A stretch of 42,922 nt of DNA, taken from the NCBI GenBank assembly GCA_902802985.1, contig CADCOE010000007.1, forward strand, positions 1 to 42,922. The letters run 5' to 3'. Under the pieces are notes generated by a model. The model saw nothing but the letters and a program-made list of their open reading frames with translations, had not been told where the DNA came from and made no database searches. This document shows positions 41,104-42,922 of the stretch, in pieces (the stretch's first letter is position 1; the number at the start of each line of letters is the position of its first letter). This stretch comes from an uncultured Ruminococcus sp. (GTDB lineage Bacteria; Bacillota; Clostridia; Oscillospirales; Acutalibacteraceae). The position numbers were made by a program, and so were the translations under genes.

Positions 41104-41284
41104 TCTTCTTTCCTCCATTATTGTTCTTTCTTTATCAAGGTATGCATCAGCTGCCGAATAGGTGCACAGAAATCATCTTTTCTGAAAGTTCACTGCGAGT
41201 TTATCATCACAGCGGTTCAGGAAAAGATTTTTCACAGAGAATTGCCGATAAAATGAAATTCCGTACGGATATGTGACAAAAGCA

Positions 41285-41314
41285 TTGACAGAAAAAACCA
41301 AAAAGCATTATAAT
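41285..41314 (+). promoter_or_regulatory. promoter of the rsuA-family gene
   Basis: Perfect TTGACA, 18-nt spacer, perfect TATAAT, about 38 nt before the start codon. Confidence 0.75.
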
Positions 41315-41351
41315 GGGTGATATTAGATTAGAACAGAACGGCGGAATGAAT

Positions 41352-42065
41352 ATGGAACGAATTGATAAGATCCTCTCATCACAGAATGTTGCCTCCAGAA
41401 GCGAGATCAAAAAAATGATCAAGCAAGGCAGAATACGGGCTGACGGCAAAATTGTCAGGCGTCCCGAAGAAAAATTTGACCCCCAAACATCTGTTTTAGA
41501 AGTGGACGACATAGCGATCACTTTTAAAAAACATTTGTACATAATGATGAACAAACCGGCAGGCGTTCTGTCGGCAAGCAATGACCGCTATGCCGAAACT
41601 GTGATAGATCTTCTTCCTCAGGAACTCAGACGAAACGGTCTGTTCCCTGCCGGCAGACTCGACAAGGACACCGAAGGTTTTTTACTGATCACTGATGATG
41701 GAGAACTGGCTCACCAGATGCTTTCTCCCAAAAGTCACGTATATAAACTTTATTTCGCTGAAACCGACAAAATACTGACAGAGAATGATGTACGGCAATT
41801 CGCACAGGGCATTCGATACGGTGAATGGGAATGCCGGCCTGCTGAAATGAAAATCATTGACGAAAAAAATGCTTTGGTACAGATTTGTGAAGGCAAATTT
41901 CATCAGGTTAAAAAAATGTTCAATGCGGTCGGTGCCAATGTAACCTACTTGAAAAGGCTGAAAATCGGCGGTGTTTCGCTCGATGAAACTCTTGCTCCCG
42001 GAGAGGTTCGTGAACTGACTTCAAGTGAAATAATCGACATTTTAAGCCGAACAAAGGCGATTTAA
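41352..42065 (+). CDS. RsuA/RluB-family pseudouridine synthase
   Basis: An N-terminal S4 RNA-binding domain (MERIDKILSSQNVASRSEIKKMI, about residues 1-60) precedes a pseudouridine synthase domain. The catalytic Asp is in GRLDKDTEGFLL. The C-terminal FHQVKKMFNAVGANVTYLKR is typical of the RsuA subgroup, which modifies U516 of 16S rRNA; RluB/E/F are alternatives. At 237 aa it is of normal length. The start was set at the second of two close ATGs, 6 nt after GGCGGA, giving the family N-terminus. Confidence 0.9.
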   Translation: MERIDKILSSQNVASRSEIKKMIKQGRIRADGKIVRRPEEKFDPQTSVLEVDDIAITFKKHLYIMMNKPAGVLSASNDRYAETVIDLLPQELRRNGLFPAGRLDKDTEGFLLITDDGELAHQMLSPKSHVYKLYFAETDKILTENDVRQFAQGIRYGEWECRPAEMKIIDEKNALVQICEGKFHQVKKMFNAVGANVTYLKRLKIGGVSLDETLAPGEVRELTSSEIIDILSRTKAI

Positions 42066-42165
42066 GTACAATTTAATTGTTGATTATGCATAAAATACAC
42101 TGTTAACTTTTGTCATATGTGAATTATATATAAACGGGGACGTTAGTTTTTAGTAAAAAAAAGCA

Positions 42166-42194
42166 TTTCATTTTGGAGAAAAATCTGTTATAGT
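42166..42194 (+). promoter_or_regulatory. candidate promoter of the sugar ABC ATPase gene
   Basis: TTTCAT, 17-nt spacer, TATAGT, about 65 nt before the start. A second possibility upstream (TTAACT-16-TATATA) cannot be excluded. The gap 42066-42259 otherwise shows only AT-rich sequence. Confidence 0.4.
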
Positions 42195-42259
42195 AATAGT
42201 GTTAAATTTTTGAATTTACAAAAATACGCTTTAGATATAGCGAACCCAGGAGGATAATT

Positions 42260-42922
42260 ATGGCAAGTGTATCATTAAAAAATGTTTACAAAATCTACGA
42301 CGGCAACGTTGTAGCTGTAAGCGACTTCAACCTTGAAATCGCAGACAAGGAGTTTATTATTTTCGTTGGTCCCTCGGGCTGCGGCAAATCAACGACTCTT
42401 CGTATGATTGCAGGTCTTGAAGATATTTCTAAGGGTGAACTCCATATCGGCGATGTCCTCGCTAACGATATTTCACCTAAGGACAGAGATATTGCAATGG
42501 TATTCCAGAACTACGCTCTCTATCCGCATATGACTGTATTCGATAATATGGCATTCGGTCTGAAACTCCGCAAAACTCCCCCGGAGGAAATCAGAAGACG
42601 TGTAGAAGAGGCTGCCAGATCGCTTGACATTGCTCACCTTCTTGAACGTAAACCAAAGGCTCTCTCCGGCGGTCAGCGTCAGCGTGTTGCTCTCGGCCGT
42701 GCTATCGTCCGTGACCCAAAGGTATTCCTTCTTGATGAGCCGCTTTCCAACTTGGATGCGAAACTCAGAACTGCTATGAGAACCGAAATTTCCAAGCTCC
42801 ATAAAAGACTCGGTACTACCTTCATCTACGTTACTCATGACCAGACAGAGGCTATGACAATGGCTGACCGTATCGTTGTTATGAAGGACGGTTTCATTCA
42901 GCAGGTTGATACTCCTCAGAAC
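42260..42922 (+). CDS. MsmX/UgpC-type sugar ABC transporter ATP-binding protein (3' end outside the window)
   Basis: The ATPase subunit of carbohydrate ABC importers; in Firmicutes one such protein often serves several sugar permeases. The visible 221 residues hold Walker [10 protein letters not shown] (about 37-45), Q-loop [13 protein letters not shown], signature [14 protein letters not shown], Walker [13 protein letters not shown], and H-loop [14 protein letters not shown]. The regulatory C-terminal domain lies beyond the end. GGAGG lies 7 nt before the ATG. Use of Cys/Arg/Leu codons is more even-handed toward C-ending forms than in the neighbours, as for a highly expressed gene. The truncation is due to the window edge, not a mutation. 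Confidence 0.93.
   Translation, partial: MASVSLKNVYKIYDGNVVAVSDFNLEIADKEFIIFVGPSGCGKSTTLRMIAGLEDISKGELHIGDVLANDISPKDRDIAMVFQNYALYPHMTVFDNMAFGLKLRKTPPEEIRRRVEEAARSLDIAHLLERKPKALSGGQRQRVALGRAIVRDPKVFLLDEPLSNLDAKLRTAMRTEISKLHKRLGTTFIYVTHDQTEAMTMADRIVVMKDGFIQQVDTPQN

Noticed and set aside
42473..42838. 121-codon minus-strand frame near the window end
   Set aside because: It lies entirely within the ABC ATPase, whose Walker and signature motifs are intact on the plus strand.
1..42922. Prophage, integrative element, restriction or other defence genes
   Set aside because: Every sizeable frame has a housekeeping, envelope, sporulation or regulatory assignment; no integrase, nuclease, toxin-antitoxin or reverse transcriptase was recognised.

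Overview
The window looks like chromosomal core DNA of a low-to-mid GC, spore-forming anaerobe of class Clostridia, probably Ruminococcaceae/Oscillospiraceae. The evidence is a six-gene Rnf complex, a GerA-type spore germination locus, a SpoVB-like flippase, LexA, a SAM-I riboswitch on metK, GGAGG-type ribosome binding sites, and several TTG or GTG starts. Genus cannot be fixed from this sequence alone. No phage, conjugative element, CRISPR array, rRNA operon or obvious defence island is present.

Layout. 0-4 kb: tRNA-Gly, a ClpE-type AAA+ unfoldase, pgsA and a CvpA-like membrane protein, all leftward. 4-9 kb: the leftward rnfCDGEAB operon (ferredoxin:NAD+ oxidoreductase, ion pumping) with its own promoter and terminator. 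9.3-15.3 kb: a spore-membrane neighbourhood with a DUF421 protein, a single polypeptide fusing the GerB permease to the GerC lipoprotein, gerA, and a divergent DUF421-DUF4363 pair. 15.4-18 kb: glgB with an orphan thiS, and an SCP2-domain protein. 18-20 kb: a secreted, probably surface-attached protein with a lectin-like region, two Ig/PKD-like repeats and a Ser/Thr/Pro linker. 20-24.5 kb: PAP2 phosphatase, rsmA, and the trkA-trkH potassium uptake pair behind a long untranslated region. 24.9-28.8 kb: radC, lexA, an amidohydrolase, and metK under a SAM-I riboswitch. 28.8-31.7 kb: a GH2 glycosidase, the broken 3' end of another gene, and a LysR regulator. 31.8-35.5 kb: an OmpR-type two-component system and a Cthe_2159-like beta-helix lipoprotein. 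35.5-42.9 kb: a heterodimeric ABC exporter, SpoVB-like flippase, LysM protein, RsuA-family pseudouridine synthase, and the start of an MsmX/UgpC-type sugar ABC ATPase that runs off the window.

The most unusual points are the following. (1) The GerB-GerC fusion keeps a complete lipoprotein signal and lipobox at its junction, plus possible internal GTG starts. (2) Four hexamers spaced exactly 11 bp lie against the promoter of the Cthe_2159-like lipoprotein gene, next to an OmpR-family regulator: a probable operator for that regulator. (3) Two related hairpin sequences about 13 kb apart resemble IS200/IS605 (tnpB-type) ends without any transposase, and one of them cuts off a coding sequence. (4) DUF421 proteins stand on both sides of the germination locus. 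None of these amounts to a proven new system; (1), (2) and (3) are the best leads.

Most intergenic gaps hold recognisable promoters and hairpin terminators, listed below. The only gap above 300 bases is 24489-24897.
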